Assembly (NCBI GenBank): GCA_028455995.1
Contig: JABELC010000004.1
Location: forward strand, 434,001-498,000
DNA length: 64,000 bases
Direction of reading: 5' to 3'
Source of the DNA: Scleromitrula shiraiana
Lineage: Eukaryota > Ascomycota > Leotiomycetes > Helotiales > Sclerotiniaceae
Shown: piece by piece, positions 48,334-60,475 of the stretch
Layout of the letters: the number at the start of each line of letters is the position of its first letter
Position numbering within the stretch: position 1 is the stretch's first letter
Notes under the pieces: model-generated
What the model was told of the DNA's origin: nothing
Databases searched by the model: none
The model's input: only the letters and a program-made list of their open reading frames with translations
Translations under genes and position numbers: made by a program

Positions 48334-49716
48334 ATGTGGATGTAATTGCGACGGAACGTTTCTTTCTCGATCACGACGTTGGATTATTCTCGCCATGGAT
48401 ATTACAGCGATGACGGCGATAACGACATGAATTTTTCTTGATTTTCTTGTGACGATTTTTAATCCAAAAAAGCTATTGGGTGGGTGTTTTTGATGATAAT
48501 GATACTGGCGGATGTTTTTTCTAGCATTTTTGCCCGGACATTGGAGCGGTCAATCTCTGCGTTGATCTGTAAGAATATTGAAGGTCAGAGATATTCAAAT
48601 ATGAAATGAATCCTCCGACTTGGGAGATTCAAATAATACCTGTTGCAAGCTGGCCGGATTGGAAGTGTATATATATAAGGGGTGAAGATCAAGCATATAG
48701 GGTAATGGATAGGTATATATCTATCACGGGTGATGAGGATGGTAGATAAACAGTTTGATATATGTACATACAGTTCTAATATACTAGTAATTAAGTAATT
48801 GAACATCAGTGCCAACCTGTATTGATTCAAGAGTTTCCCCTTTGACATTCAACCTATTACAGATATGAATTTGAACACTGGGACGAGTCCTTTAAAGGAC
48901 ATAACGAGTGCGCTGCGAATCACACAAGAATGAATAAGGGAAGTAAAGAATTTCCTCTTTGCTCGAAATCCTCGATTTGAAGAGGGGGGGGGGGTTATAC
49001 TTACACTAAAAACCGTTCCTCCTCCATTAGGAGAACACCTCCAATTGCTCTTCCTCACTCCTCCCTGGTTCTCACTTAGCTCCAATTTCAAATCCACAAC
49101 TTCTTATTTCATTTCAAATATTACTGATGTGTATCCATTTTTAATCTTCTGTCATCGCTTTTGGGAGGCTCGTAACTGACATCGTAAAGATGCTTCTCCC
49201 AATCCGCAAAGGACTAAAGGTGGTAAATTAAAGAGGGATTGGATGCACGATTTCATCAAAATATCAATCCCAGATGGAAGGGGGTTTCCTACTTCTAAGG
49301 GCGAAAGATTAGAGTAGTTGTAGCTTCGCACGTTTTTCGAAAACAATAGAAACATCAACTCTGTACTGTACTTGCAAATTGGATACTTCGTTATATTATG
49401 TCTAATTGAAGTCCTATATGACTAGGAACGTTTGACCATGAAATTGCCCAGTTGATACATTCTACATAGAACCAAGCTTCATAGTGATAACTACCATCGG
49501 TCTATGGAGAAATCAGTTCTTGTTCTGAATAGAGAAAGTTCTGTTCTCGTAAGCGTACTCGATTAATCAAAAATAAAAAGGAGAGGTCTAGGAAGTGGAC
49601 AAGCTTCTGGTGCTTGATGCGGGGTGCTTACTAATCATAACCTTACTTCATCGCAGGGCTGGAAATTTTGCGGAAACCATCGATAATCTCATCATCATTA
49701 TCTATCAAACGTCACA
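48334..49716. other. Intergenic
   Basis: No gene recognised. It contains a G10 homopolymer at about 48984 and AT-rich DNA. Minus frames at 48585-49358 are short and featureless. Confidence 0.6.
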
Positions 49717-50737
49717 ATGGGTTGGTTCTGGGGCGATTCAAATAACAATGATAAGGATAAGTCTCGAGATCCCTTGAAAGATCTTGATCCTAGTCTTCGA
49801 GAATTTCTTGCAAAGGAATCACCAATAAAATATGATCCCGCAAAGCCCAAGGATGCTCCCGCATCTCAACCGCAAGATCTATCTACATCAAAAGGTCCTA
49901 GCAAAACAAGCACATCACCTATCGACGAGAACAAAACTGAACCAGCTATCCCCTCACAGAGTCTTTATAAGGATGGGCGTTATGCGCATTTATGGAAAAC
50001 ATATCAACCGCAGGCAGAACTCGAGAACGCCGCAAAATCAGACTCCGAGAAGATTCAGGATGTCATAGAAGGATACAATTACAGAAAAGCAGAAATTGGG
50101 CGGGCAGCGTTGGAAAACTGTGCCTTGGAACAATGTGATGTCAACGAGTGTTTTCGTTCAGGAGGTTGGCAAGCTCGGTTGACTATGTGTAGAGAGCAAA
50201 ATAAGAAATTGGAGAGATGCTATACCATGCAAGGAGTAAGTTTCTGTTTTGACTTTCAGTGGATATTTGCTCATCTTCTGGTAACAGAAATTCCTCAAAG
50301 CCCTCGGTTACTTATCAACTTTTGATCGCTCTCCCGAGGTCAATGAAAGGATTCAAATGCACGCCGATACCTTATATCATCAAATGCTCGACCAAGAGGA
50401 GCAAATCGAAGCTGCAAAAGCCGAAGGAAGACCCGTGCCTACCTTTCCTCCTCTTCTGTCAAAATCGAAGCCAGCAGAATCTACACCGGATAATAAGATC
50501 AAGGCTTCTGAATTATCTCCTAAGGTTCAGGCTTCTTTTAAGAAACGATTAGAAGGCTTGAGTGGTGAAGAACGTGAAGTTGAAGAACGGGCAATTAAGG
50601 CTGAAATTGAAGCTGGTGAACAGGTTGCAACACAGCTGGGCGGCATCTACAGGAAGCAAGAAGAAGAACGGAAACAGAGGAAAGAACAGGGTAAAGAGAC
50701 TATAAGCGATAAAATCTTTTCAATATTTCGAGGATGA
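49717..50737 (+). CDS. CX9C-type protein, DUF3128/Emi1-like
   Basis: Model join(49717..50235,50288..50737), 322 aa, phase 0. The central motif CALEQCDVNECFRSGGW then LTMCREQNKKLERCYTMQ has paired cysteines spaced as in CX9C/CHCH proteins, and continues KFLKALGYLS across the splice. This pattern is that of the DUF3128/Emi1 superfamily. The N-terminus MGWFWG with DPSLREFLAKESPIKY also looks conserved. The C-terminal third is charged coiled coil (QEEERKQRKEQGKE). A mitochondrial link is suggested by the CX9C fold; the exact role is unknown. Its stop lies only 30 nt before the next start codon on the same strand. Confidence 0.82.
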
Positions 50738-50767
50738 TCTCCAGGAATATAAAAGCTTGCTGAAATT

Positions 50768-51026
50768 ATGGTTGGATACCCTAAAAGTCCCCCAATCTCT
50801 CGCTACGTGCATCTCACAGATATTTCTGAGAATGCTCCACTACTCTCGAGAGCTGGGTGGTGCATCGAAGGTAATTCTTTGGATTAAACGAAACATGCGG
50901 ATTTAGTCCTAAATAAATCTCTTCTCTCTTCCCACAGCAGTTGAGTTGACGAATATCCTCCAAAACGGTCAACATCATGCTCTACCACGGGTATCCAACA
51001 AGAGTAGGAAGATGGCACTGTTGTGA
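50768..51026 (+). CDS. 63-aa two-exon small protein just downstream of the CX9C gene
   Basis: Model join(50768..50870,50938..51026), 63 aa. Splicing at GTAATT...CTTCCCACAG closes the phase (1 to 2) and extends the frame past a TAA in the intron (50885-50887). The product reads MVGYPKSPPISRYVHLTDIS, ENAPLLSRAGWCIEAVELTN, ILQNGQHHALPRVSNKSRKM, ALL. The helical stretch SRAGWCIEAVELTNILQNG across the splice looks like real protein. The ATG is 30 nt after the stop of the preceding gene, leaving no normal promoter, so it may be the second frame of one transcript. Not recognised; function unknown. Confidence 0.5.
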
Positions 51027-52150
51027 ATTGGCTTGAAAGATCGATTCGCAATCATACTTTACTTACACAGCAGCTGCTACTAAGTCTGCAGCTTGACGAT
51101 TACTCGGAAACTGTTCTTGATTTACGAGCAACGGATTATATTTATGTATTAATAGTCGGCATATCTCTCTACTTGTTAGGAAGTGTTTTATTCATTAGAT
51201 AGTCCGGAGGTCTTTAATATCAATATATGTTGAATTGAATCTCCATTACTATTCTATGACATTAATTCTATTCTCTGTAAACCTGCTCTCACATCGGTAG
51301 TTTCATCACCTCGCTCGAATCCAATTGCATCCCACTATGTACTGTTATCCACGTCTAATGCCAATTTTCGCTTCCCCCCCTTTTTTAGTCAATCTTTAGC
51401 TTCCTTGGCCTCATCATTTTTCATGGCTGAATAACGGTGCCTTCCAAATGATATCAATTTCCCGAAGACCGAGTTCGGTTAATAACTCTTGAATATACCT
51501 GATATCTCAGATCTTCCATCAGTGATTCCATGCAGAAGGAATGCATCACCCAATAAGATGCATTCCTACCCTGCATTTGCCAGATGTGATAGTTGAAGGC
51601 AGATGAATACTTGGTGATGCTGATTGATTATGGATGATTTGGACGCATATTTACACGGTTACTTGAAATTTCGGGGAGAAAAAAAGTAATTAAGTAATAT
51701 ATCTGTGCCCTTAGGAGAAAAACTGTTCGGCTATGCTTGAAACGGTTTGTGGCCGAGAAGCTTTCTCCTATATTTAGACGCAACGAAATAAGGAGATAAG
51801 AGAAAAGAAGAGTGATGAAACAAGAGTAGAAAGAAACAAGTAAGTAAATAGGCCAGCCAAAAGATTAAACGACAGGCTGCTACTGTCCCAGCTCCAAAAG
51901 CAATGGAAATATGCATCATAATATAGAAGTATTCTTATAACATGTAATCATTACCTTTCCTTTATGTTTGCAGGATTTCTGCAGTTCCGCTGATTGTATA
52001 ATCTCAAAGATATCCATCCAATCCTGCACAAATATAATATGCCCTCTCTCTTTTTTCTTTCTGACCCACCGCATATCACTCCTTATTCCAGTCCTTCCTA
52101 CTCCCGAGCATCGTAACCTTCGCAACCCTTTAACTAGTTCCATCAACACC
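51027..52150. other. Intergenic, convergent
   Basis: Between the small ORF (+) and the small mitochondrial-type gene (-). AT-rich; nothing else recognised. Confidence 0.6.
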
Positions 52151-52566
52151 TCAAACACCCCTAACCTTAACATCGCCTCTCTTGAACTTTCCTCCACTAA
52201 CTTTCTCCAATTCCTCCTCCAGCCTCCCAATCTCTGCTTGTTTCTCTCTTTTCAATTCATCCTTTTCGAGTTTCATCCAGCCCCAATATGTGAATTGATA
52301 TATGAGGGTGGCCATGAGAAGGACTTTGGCTACTGGTCTAGTGAAGGTTTTATAAAAGGCGCGCTAATTTGATTGAGAAATATTAGTATATTCAACGTGA
52401 TAATCGAATCGAAATAGAAGATAAGAAGGAAGGAAAAGCTTACAGTAGGTGACTCGGGCGATGAGGACGAGGAGGCATATCTCTTCTGAAACAACGATAC
52501 GCCATTTCTAGTAACAGAGGGAGAAAAAGCTATTCTGCCCAACATCGAAATGCGACCGTAATTCAT
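52151..52566 (-). CDS. Small mitochondrial-type membrane protein (111 aa)
   Basis: Model complement(join(52151..52363,52444..52566)), phase 0 at an 80-nt intron. Exon 1 encodes a presequence-like start (ISMLGRIAFSPSVTRNGVSL then FQKRYASSSSS). Exon 2 reads RAFYKTFTRPVAKVLLMATL, IYQFTYWGWMKLEKDELKRE, then a charged coil EIGRLEEELEKV. One membrane segment is likely. The AFYKTF.RPVAK pattern is, from memory, shared by a fungal family of small mitochondrial proteins without an assigned function. Confidence 0.75.
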
Positions 52567-53055
52567 CTTGTGATACTGTAGATATATTCCAGTGCAGTTA
52601 AACAATCGATGGAAAATCAACCCATTCCCATGTACATTTCCATGCACATGTAAATCCAGCTATAAAATCAAAGCTTCATGCTCAAGAAAAAAACCCCCGG
52701 ACGGCGGGCCCCGCTAGCGTGTGCATGAAGCAAGGGTTTCTTAGCGGCCGCATCAAGCCGATCGGGACAGATTGATAGATGAGATGGGATGGACCCGAGG
52801 TTTCTTTGCTTTCCAGTTCTGAAGAACATTGAAGGTTTACAATTGAAAGTTTTGAGTTAAAATATCCAATTTATTAGGTTGATTCATAAGACATATCTTG
52901 ACGATTTGGACATTCTACAATCTTACTTCCCTTCTACTTCCTTCTCCCTTTCTACTTCCACATAAGTCTACAAACGACTCGAGAACTATCCATTACTTTA
53001 TACCACAACATCTCTCTCTCTTACGTAGCGCATCGCATCGCATATCATATTCAAA
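52567..53055. promoter_or_regulatory. Divergent promoter region (mitochondrial-type gene / RAMP4)
   Basis: 489 nt between divergent genes. The right part is C/T-rich leader of the RAMP4 gene. A local GC-rich patch (about 52690-52760) is unusual here. No specific site can be named. Confidence 0.5.
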
Positions 53056-53531
53056 ATGGTTAGTATTTCCTCCTTCTAATTCTCCCAATCCAATGCTTTG
53101 CCCCTATCCATAATTCTCCTACACACATCCAAACCCCTAACTAACCCTCTCTACAGGCACAAACCCCCTCACAACGCAAAGCCAACCTCAAGTTCGCGGC
53201 CAAGAACGAAGGAAAGATGGGAAAGCCCGAGTCTGCTATCAAGAAGAAGGAGAATTTTAAGAGTCCCATTAGCCCTCTCTGGTTGGGTGAGTTTCTATGT
53301 TTCTTTTACGAATAAAGGTGGAGAGTGCAGCTGGAAAGGGGGGGAAGAAGGGGGCGAGGAAGGACGGACAGCCCTTGATGTTGTATTACTATTTTGTGGT
53401 GAAAGGCGAGAGAGAAAGACACATAAACATGGAGACAAACTAACGACTATTTCTCGACACCAGGACTCCTAGCGTTCGTCGTATTCGGAGGGTTGATATT
53501 CGAATTATTGAGCAGGATATTCTTCCGATGA
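53056..53531 (+). CDS. YSY6: RAMP4/SERP1-type ER stress-associated protein
   Basis: Model join(53056..53058,53157..53286,53464..53531), 66 aa, the normal family size. Exon 1 is only the ATG. The protein reads MAQTPSQRKANLKFAAKNEG, then KMGKPESAIKKKENFKSPIS, PLWLGLLAFVVFGGLIFELL and SRIFFR: a basic cytosolic half followed by one C-terminal membrane anchor. This is the tail-anchored Sec61-associated RAMP4/Ysy6 family, which stabilises membrane proteins during ER stress. Phases (0, then 1 to 2) close and both acceptors are CAG. The gene is too fragmented to appear as one long ORF. Confidence 0.93.
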
Positions 53532-54191
53532 GCTCGTTGATTCGCAATCCATGTACGAAGGAAGAGAGGAAGGCAGGAACAGATGTATGCATGAGGGAGG
53601 GGATTTTCGATTCGATCTATTGTGAATAGGGATCAGCATCTTGGTTTTCATTTTTCATTTCATTAGATTTCTTGATTTATCAAAAAAAGCAAGCCCGCAA
53701 GCAAGTAAGATGCTAGGAATGCGATGTCAATTAGCTAAGGAGTTCTATATGTGTATTTCAGTGTGTTATTGAAAGGGGGATGGGAGATGTAAGGGATTCA
53801 TTAAGGATGGGGTTTGGAGATAATATCATCATATTATATCAGGAAATTAGCCGACTATACTCTGGATTTTGAATCTTGGAGTTTATTTTTGGATGTGTGT
53901 GAAAATTGGATTGTAGTGCGCCACCCATTGAGCTTTATTGGGAAGAAAAAGGGCTATGATGAGACCAAAAGCAAAGCGAATAAGTAAGCCATTAATGAAA
54001 AAGCCAAACCTTATAACTCCCCATCGTCCATTCAGCCAGATAATCAACCTAGCCACTCTAATACGACCATTTCATACTAACTAAGGTATTCTTGACTCAG
54101 ATATCACAAAACGTAAACATCAAGTATTACTTTTCCCTCAACGCCCTTGGAAAGTAGTAGCAATAAAAAAACATCAACCTTGATCTCCCAC
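53532..54191. other. Convergent intergenic spacer
   Basis: 3' regions of RAMP4 (+) and the Lys-rich gene (-). Nothing else recognised. Confidence 0.65.
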
Positions 54192-56318
54192 TCAAGCACC
54201 CAAGCCTCTCCTCTTCGCACCCCCATCGTGTTTCATTTTCATACCCATCTCATATTGTCTCTCCAATTCACTCTGCACCTTCGCAATATCGTTCTTCCCT
54301 TTACTTTCCCTCCCATTTCTACCATCAGCTGCAACTGCATTCTTACCCGCACCTAATAATCGGAGAAATTTACTCTTCCTCGCATCGTTTCCGTCCAAAG
54401 CATCGGCGTTCCATTGGCCTCCTGTTTTAGCCGGTTCTTTCGCGACTGGTTGCTCTTCCTCCTCCTCCTCTTTGATTGCTTTGGAAGCCTTCTTTCGTTT
54501 GTGTTCCTTTTTGCTGCTGCTATTGGTGCTATCCTTTTCTTCTTTGGAACGTTTGCGTTTTTTGGATTCTTCACTTGATACTGGGATGGGCGATTCTTCT
54601 TTAACTACGGGTGCAGCTTCTTTGGCTTCCTTAGCAGCTGCCTTTTCCGCTTTTTCGGCTTTCTTCTTCTCTTTTCTTGCTTTCTTCTCTTCTTTTGTCT
54701 GCTCGTCTTTGTTCGAAGCAACATCTAGTGCCCTTCCAATGTCACCCAAAAGGTCAACTTCCTCCTCGTTTTTCGTTTGAGTTTCCTGGGTTACCCGAGC
54801 TTCTTCGGCTTCTTTAGCAGCTTGTTCTGCCCTCTCCTGCTTCCTCTTTTCCCTCTTTGCCGTTTTTTTATCCTTCCCTTTGAGATTTCTTGTTGCTTCT
54901 TCCTCCTCGGTCTCTTTCTTAATCTTCTTTTCAACCTTTTTCTCTTCCTTCCTCTTTTTCCTGGCCTCTTTGAGAGCCGCTTTCTCCTCCTCGGTCCTAA
55001 CTACAGGCGGCTTGTCGTACACACCCATTGCTTTCTCTTGTCTTCTTAAATCTCTCTTGACACGCTCCTGTTCCTTCTTAACGATAGCATTTATTTGACT
55101 ATCATCCAACTTGAATTTGGACTTCTTCTCTTCAGATTTTCCCGATCCTTTGGCTTTAGCTTCAGCTTCATCGTCCGATCCATTGTCAGAATCAGAATCG
55201 GAATCAGAGCCAGAATCCCAAGATCCCGACTCGTCATCATCATCTTCCTCATCTCCCAAAATTTCCTTCTTGGCCTGAACCGGATCGAAAGGCACACCCA
55301 TCTTCGTCGCATCTCTCCTCTTCTGTTTCATCATTCGTCTGAACCTAGCCTCTTCTTTTTGCTTTCTCCTTACATCTCTCTTGGCATCTCCTGCTTGTCT
55401 CGCTGCTCTATGTAACCTCTTCTCAATTTCTCCATCTGAGATATCCCACAGCTTCAACCAATTTTCCTCTCCCTCGGGTATCTCCACATCCTCAGGAATA
55501 ATGGGCTTCGGTGGAACTGGTTTCGGTTCATATTTGGATTTATTCTTCAGGGCAGTCTTCGATATATGTGGTTTCTTGGCATCTTCGAGAAGCTTAAGTC
55601 GTTCAGGATTTATACCTTGAGTACCATCATCCTTGTTCTCTTCCTTCTCCCCAGATTTCCTCTCCAAGGTCTTCTTGCGCTTCACAGTCCCATCTTCTAA
55701 CAACACCACCTCAGGTACATTGAATGATTTTCCACTAGGGTCGTGGATTGCCGCCAATTGCTCTGCTTGCTTGACCGCGTTAAGGCGAATCTTATATCGT
55801 TCGGCGTCGATTGCATGAAGACGATTCCTCTCCTTATTCTTGTTGTATTTTTCAGGATTCCGAGTCTGTAAATCGGATATTCAATTAGTCTTAGATTCTT
55901 CCCTGCACATACAATATTGAGAATAAAAATAAAGTAAATGAAAGCTTACAGCTCGTCTGGTCATAATACCATTTAGTTTCCTAGCTTTCTTCGCATCAGA
56001 TTTTGCCTTTTTCTTCTCTTTCTTAGCTGCATTGCGGATTTCGCGCGCGATTCGAGATCGTTCCTCTACAAACCAATTCGAATTAGCATTTTCCCGGTAT
56101 CAGATTTCTAAACTCGCAACAAGATATATCATCAGAACCTCGCGCATCATTAATGATCCAAACAAAGACAATTACAAACCTGGAGTGGCCCCAATAGTTT
56201 TCGGTCCTCTGTCGCCTGGTTTTTGCCCTCTAAACCCTACAGTAACACCCTGAAGCGGTGCATCGAATGATGCCTTACGGGTGACACCTCCAAGAGAGAT
56301 GAAATTCGCCGACTCCAT
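54192..56318 (-). CDS. Lys/Glu-rich, probably nuclear or nucleolar protein
   Basis: Model complement(join(54192..55865,55950..56065,56180..56318)), 642 aa, phases closing. The N-terminus MESANFISLGGVTRKASFDA then PLQGVTVGFRGQKPGDRGPK looks conserved. The next region has KNGI/KLNGIMTRRATRNPEK-type basic sequence, followed by VVLLEDGTVKRKKTLERKSG. The middle has an acidic block (GDEEDDDDESGSWDSGSDSD), and the rest is a long alternating Lys/Glu/Arg/Ala coiled coil with bipartite NLS-like clusters. Such composition suggests ribosome biogenesis or another nuclear role. I do not recognise a named family, so function is open. Confidence 0.8.
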
Positions 56319-56762
56319 CTTAAATAAGTGTGTGAAGCAATTGAAGCCTGCTCCAAAAATTCGCTGGTAATGAAGGAAGGAAAGATTGACGACAATTTAC
56401 AAACAATTTTTTTTGGCTCAAAATCCTGGCGATAACGATAAGAGGCACGATCACGTGTATATCCCCTGTAGCTTCCCCGCACTTTCTTAGTTTGTAGTTT
56501 GCTACCGGGGTTTGCTTAGGGTTTTAGGGGGCACAAGAGGTTTAATGGGGCAGCTAAATAAGTATGATCTCAATGATAAGGTTCGATTAGTAGTTCACGG
56601 GGCAAAGACACGCAGTTTCTACGATCAAATAAATATGTGTGGACAACTTTCTACTGCATTGCAGCCAGAACTTAATTGATTTTTGAACCATAACTATGGA
56701 ACTATGGTATCCTTGCTACGCTCCATACGCCTTCGAATGCCCTTGATATGCTATGTACATTG
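56319..56762. other. Intergenic between two minus-strand genes
   Basis: Promoter of the Lys-rich gene and 3' region of AP-3 delta. Nothing else recognised. Confidence 0.65.
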
Positions 56763-59700
56763 TTACGCCTGTTCCGTAGCCTCCTCCTCTACCTTTGGTT
56801 TCTTCTTTTTCTTCTTCGGCTTCACCACATCCGTAGTGGGAGCAGAAGGTTCGCCTTCTCCGTCATCAATCACGGCCTTCTTAACTTTCTTCTTCTTCTT
56901 GGTCACCGTTGAAACTTCTCCCTCGACAGGTTTGGCCTTTTTCTTAGTTTTCCTCTTCACTACTGTCCCTTCTGGAGGTACATCTTGTGCTGCATGAATT
57001 CTCTCGTTCGCTCGTTGCATCTCCAATCTCAGTTTCTCTACTTCTTTCACAGCTTTTGCCATTTCTGCCTCTTCTTTTTGCTGACGCTCAAAATCAATCC
57101 CAGTGGAGTTATCCCCATCAAGAGAAAACTCTCCGATATGACTAGAGTCGACTTGTAGAAGAGATTGTTTTCCTTTCGAAGGTCGTGGCCTCAATGTTCC
57201 ATCCGCGCTATTTTCTGATTCATTCGCAGGTGTTGAGGTTCCACTAAAATTCAGCGTCTCATCAGCGGCAACTTGTATTCGTTGACGAGGCTTCTTGGGT
57301 GCCGGTCGTTTATTTTTTGATATATGCAGATTTGTTTTGCCAAGATCTAATTGCATGACTGGAATCGAATCAATATCTAAATCGGATCCATTATTACTTT
57401 GAAGAATATTATGTAACGGTGTTGATCGCCCAGAAGTGCCATCATTCGGTGCAATATAGAATGGATCATCTTTGTTTCTTTCCAATCGTTCGGCGCGTCG
57501 TCGAGCAACAATGTCTGGATCTAGATACGATTCCTCGCTACCCTGTTGATAAGACTGAACTGACTCATCTGGAGTGCCGCCAAGACGATTAATCGCAGGC
57601 TCGGATGTATTAGGCGTGCTGTGTTCGGGACGTTTATGGTAATAAATTTCAAATTCGTCACTCTCTGGCTCGTCAAATGAAATTGTATCAACATTGCGTA
57701 GAAGGTTTTGTAGGTTAGGGTTAATTGGTTGGTCGAGGTCTAATGTGGATGGAATAGGAACATTCTTTTGCGCGCTAGCTGCAACAGAATTCAGTTCCTG
57801 CCCACGAAACAATGAAGGTATTGCTTGTGTTAACAATAATGGTGCATCTTGCTGAATAAGATCAGAAGATGGCTCTTGACCAGCTGTTGCTTCAGCTGCC
57901 AGTTTCAATAATTCCGAGAACTCAACAGCTCTTTCTTGTACCTCTAAATCGGGATGCATTGCCAAAGGTTCTAGAGTATTGATTATGCGAGCCATCAAAA
58001 GTGACATCATTGTTTTCCGTTCAGCTGTCCATGGAATTTGATCATCACCAGCCATAAGGGCGAAGACTTTCGATAGAGCTTGGATATATACGATGAGTCC
58101 ATCTGCAGCAGTCGAAACTTGTGTAATTTTCAAAAGTGCCGTCAGTGTATTTTCCGGTAGTGTTAGATCAGATGCATATTCTCCAACAATCCAAGAAATC
58201 GGCCGTAAAGCGCCATTATCTGCGTTCATTTGAGTTGTGTTATCGTTGTAGATTTGAACTAGTATTGACTCGGCCGCTATAGCAGCTTGTGATCGGACTG
58301 CTTTGACTTTCACGGCCACATTGCGTAGCTCATCACCAATCTTCTCGGAAATATTGCTATCATTTGACGCATTTAAATCCCGATCGACAGATGTTTGACT
58401 TATAACAGGAGCATTTCGAACTAATTGTATAAGAATATCAATATACCAGTCGAAATCGATTAAATTGACGTAGTTGTTGGTTGAACACATTTTCAGTATT
58501 TTGTTAATAACATCAACCTTGTAGTCATCGGGCAAAAGTAATTCTTGAGATACCCCTTTATCAGATTTGATCGCGACTTCGGGACTCTCGTCATCCGAAT
58601 CTGCTTCAGGCTCGATGTGTCCTACAGGCCGAGAATTGCGGGCTCCATCAGACACTGCTGGAGCATTTCGAAGTTGCCTCATTAGTCGACTAACAATGGA
58701 CACTAAATTATCGCTGCTAACCATGCCTACAACCAAGTCCAAAGCACGTAACCGAATTGAGATATCAGCGCTGTCGAGACAATCCATTATTACATCCTCT
58801 TGTTGAGCAACAAGGAACGGATGAGTGATGACAATCTTGTTGAATGCGAGCAGAGCAACGTATTTTACTATTAGGGATTAATTATCTCATCACTTGCTTG
58901 CTAGATCATACACTTACAATTGGGATCTCCCTCTACCATAATCATACCACGTAACTTACTCACACAAAGGGTAGCTATTTCTTCACCTCCCACAGAGTCA
59001 TCACCGCTTCGTAGAATCCCCCCTTGTATGATGCCATTTATACATTCATACAGTAATGACATCGCAGGAGTGGTTCGGATGATTGAGGTGAGCGGCGGTA
59101 GTAACTTTTTGACTAGTCTCGGTTCAAGAGGAGTAAGGGTTGCAAACTATATGAACGTTAGCGCATATAGGCTTTCTTAGATCGATTTTGTTGCGCACAA
59201 GTTTGATCAGCTTAATTGCCATCCAGTTGTTTCCACTATCCACCAAAAGTTCGAACAACCTTGGAGCAAGAGGCAAAAAGTCTTGCGGTCTTCGCCATCC
59301 CAATTCACAAACCACATTAACGATAGCAGCTGTAACACTCGGATCTTCCCCTTCATCCATCAATCTCTCCTTGATCTTTGGCCAAGCAGGCCGCAACGTT
59401 TCCGGATAAACTAGAGCCAATCTATAAAGAGTAACAATGGTCTTCTTGCGAATCGCTGGGTTTGAATGGTTCATCCGTGGTAGAAGATCCGACAGAACGG
59501 ATAATGCTAGAGAAGGGGTGATAACATGGGGCAAAGTTATGATAGGTAAAGACATTGTCGTTGCTGCGGTAGAGCTCAAGTCCTATAAATCTTTGAGTAT
59601 ATGCACCAGAGGATCAGTTTCAAAGCATTACCTTCTTGAGAAGATTCTCGGCAAGCATTAGAACTTCGGTATCAGGACGAAAGCTCTGTACGGCTCCTAA

Positions 59701-60067
59701 ATATCCTACTCGCTTCTGCAAATACTTGGGCGATGACATAACTTCGAGAACATGGAAGGAAGCCCAAGACATATCATGACCAAACATCTCCAAGTAGACC
59801 AATTTCAGCAAGGCCGTAGCCTTCAGGTCTGCGTATAATCTGTCAACAACGACACCCCCATTACACCCACAACATAGAAATAACTAACCCATGTCCGACC
59901 CCTTTATTTCCGCACGACATTCTTTCAGACTGTTCTGTATATACTCCTTCTCATTGCCCTTGTGATTCCGCAGACCGCGGATAAGGTCGTACAAGGATTT
60001 CTCGAACCTGCTATAGCTTAGTAAATACTCCTGACTGAAATAGCGATACTTAAGGAATGGCGCACAT
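56763..60067 (-). CDS. APL5: AP-3 adaptor complex subunit delta
   Basis: Large adaptin of AP-3, which sorts cargo from Golgi/endosomes to the vacuole. Model complement(join(56763..58867,58918..59146,59199..59582,59632..59828,59889..60007,60066..60067)), 1011 aa, all phases closing. The N-terminal trunk has the adaptin signature: FEKSLYDLIRGLRNHKGNEK, KATALLKLVYLEMFGHDMSW, ASFHVLEVMSSPKYLQKRVG, MAIKLIKLFATLTPLEPR, KYVALLAFNKIV. The C-terminal half is a charged hinge, a short coiled coil and a Lys-rich tail (VTKKKKKVKK, KPKKKKKKPKVEEE), as in delta subunits. The start codon appears split by an intron (AT at 60067-60066, G at 60007), giving MFEKSL; the first exon is therefore the least certain part. 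Confidence 0.92.
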
Positions 60068-60475
60068 TATTGAAGATTTAAGATCGTATGTAGCGGTCCT
60101 CCATCAAGGAGGTCAGTTAAGAAAGCTTTGGATATTGGTCATGAATGTAGCGCATGGCGGAGCTCTCGAGGTTCGATGAAATCTCAAGGTTAATTATGGC
60201 GTAAAGTCCACGGGTAGTGTTTCTATCAATTGATTGATTTACTGGTTCAGATGTCATTCAAGTTCCCCCACTATGATTAATCAGGCATGAACAATTTATT
60301 AGGCATACACATTCTAGAGCTAAGCTGGGGCTTTATTCGAGAGCTTCAATTGCGGTCCTCGTAACTGCCACTTTACAATTAATTGACAAAGCAGATATTC
60401 AGAGTACGTAATTTTTTACAGCACTTCAGTTTCTATCGCACCACAATTAATACCACAAAGAACCACGCCATAATT
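60068..60475. promoter_or_regulatory. Divergent promoter region (AP-3 delta / EMC2)
   Basis: 408 nt between divergent starts; it carries both promoters and leaders. No specific site can be named. Confidence 0.5.
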
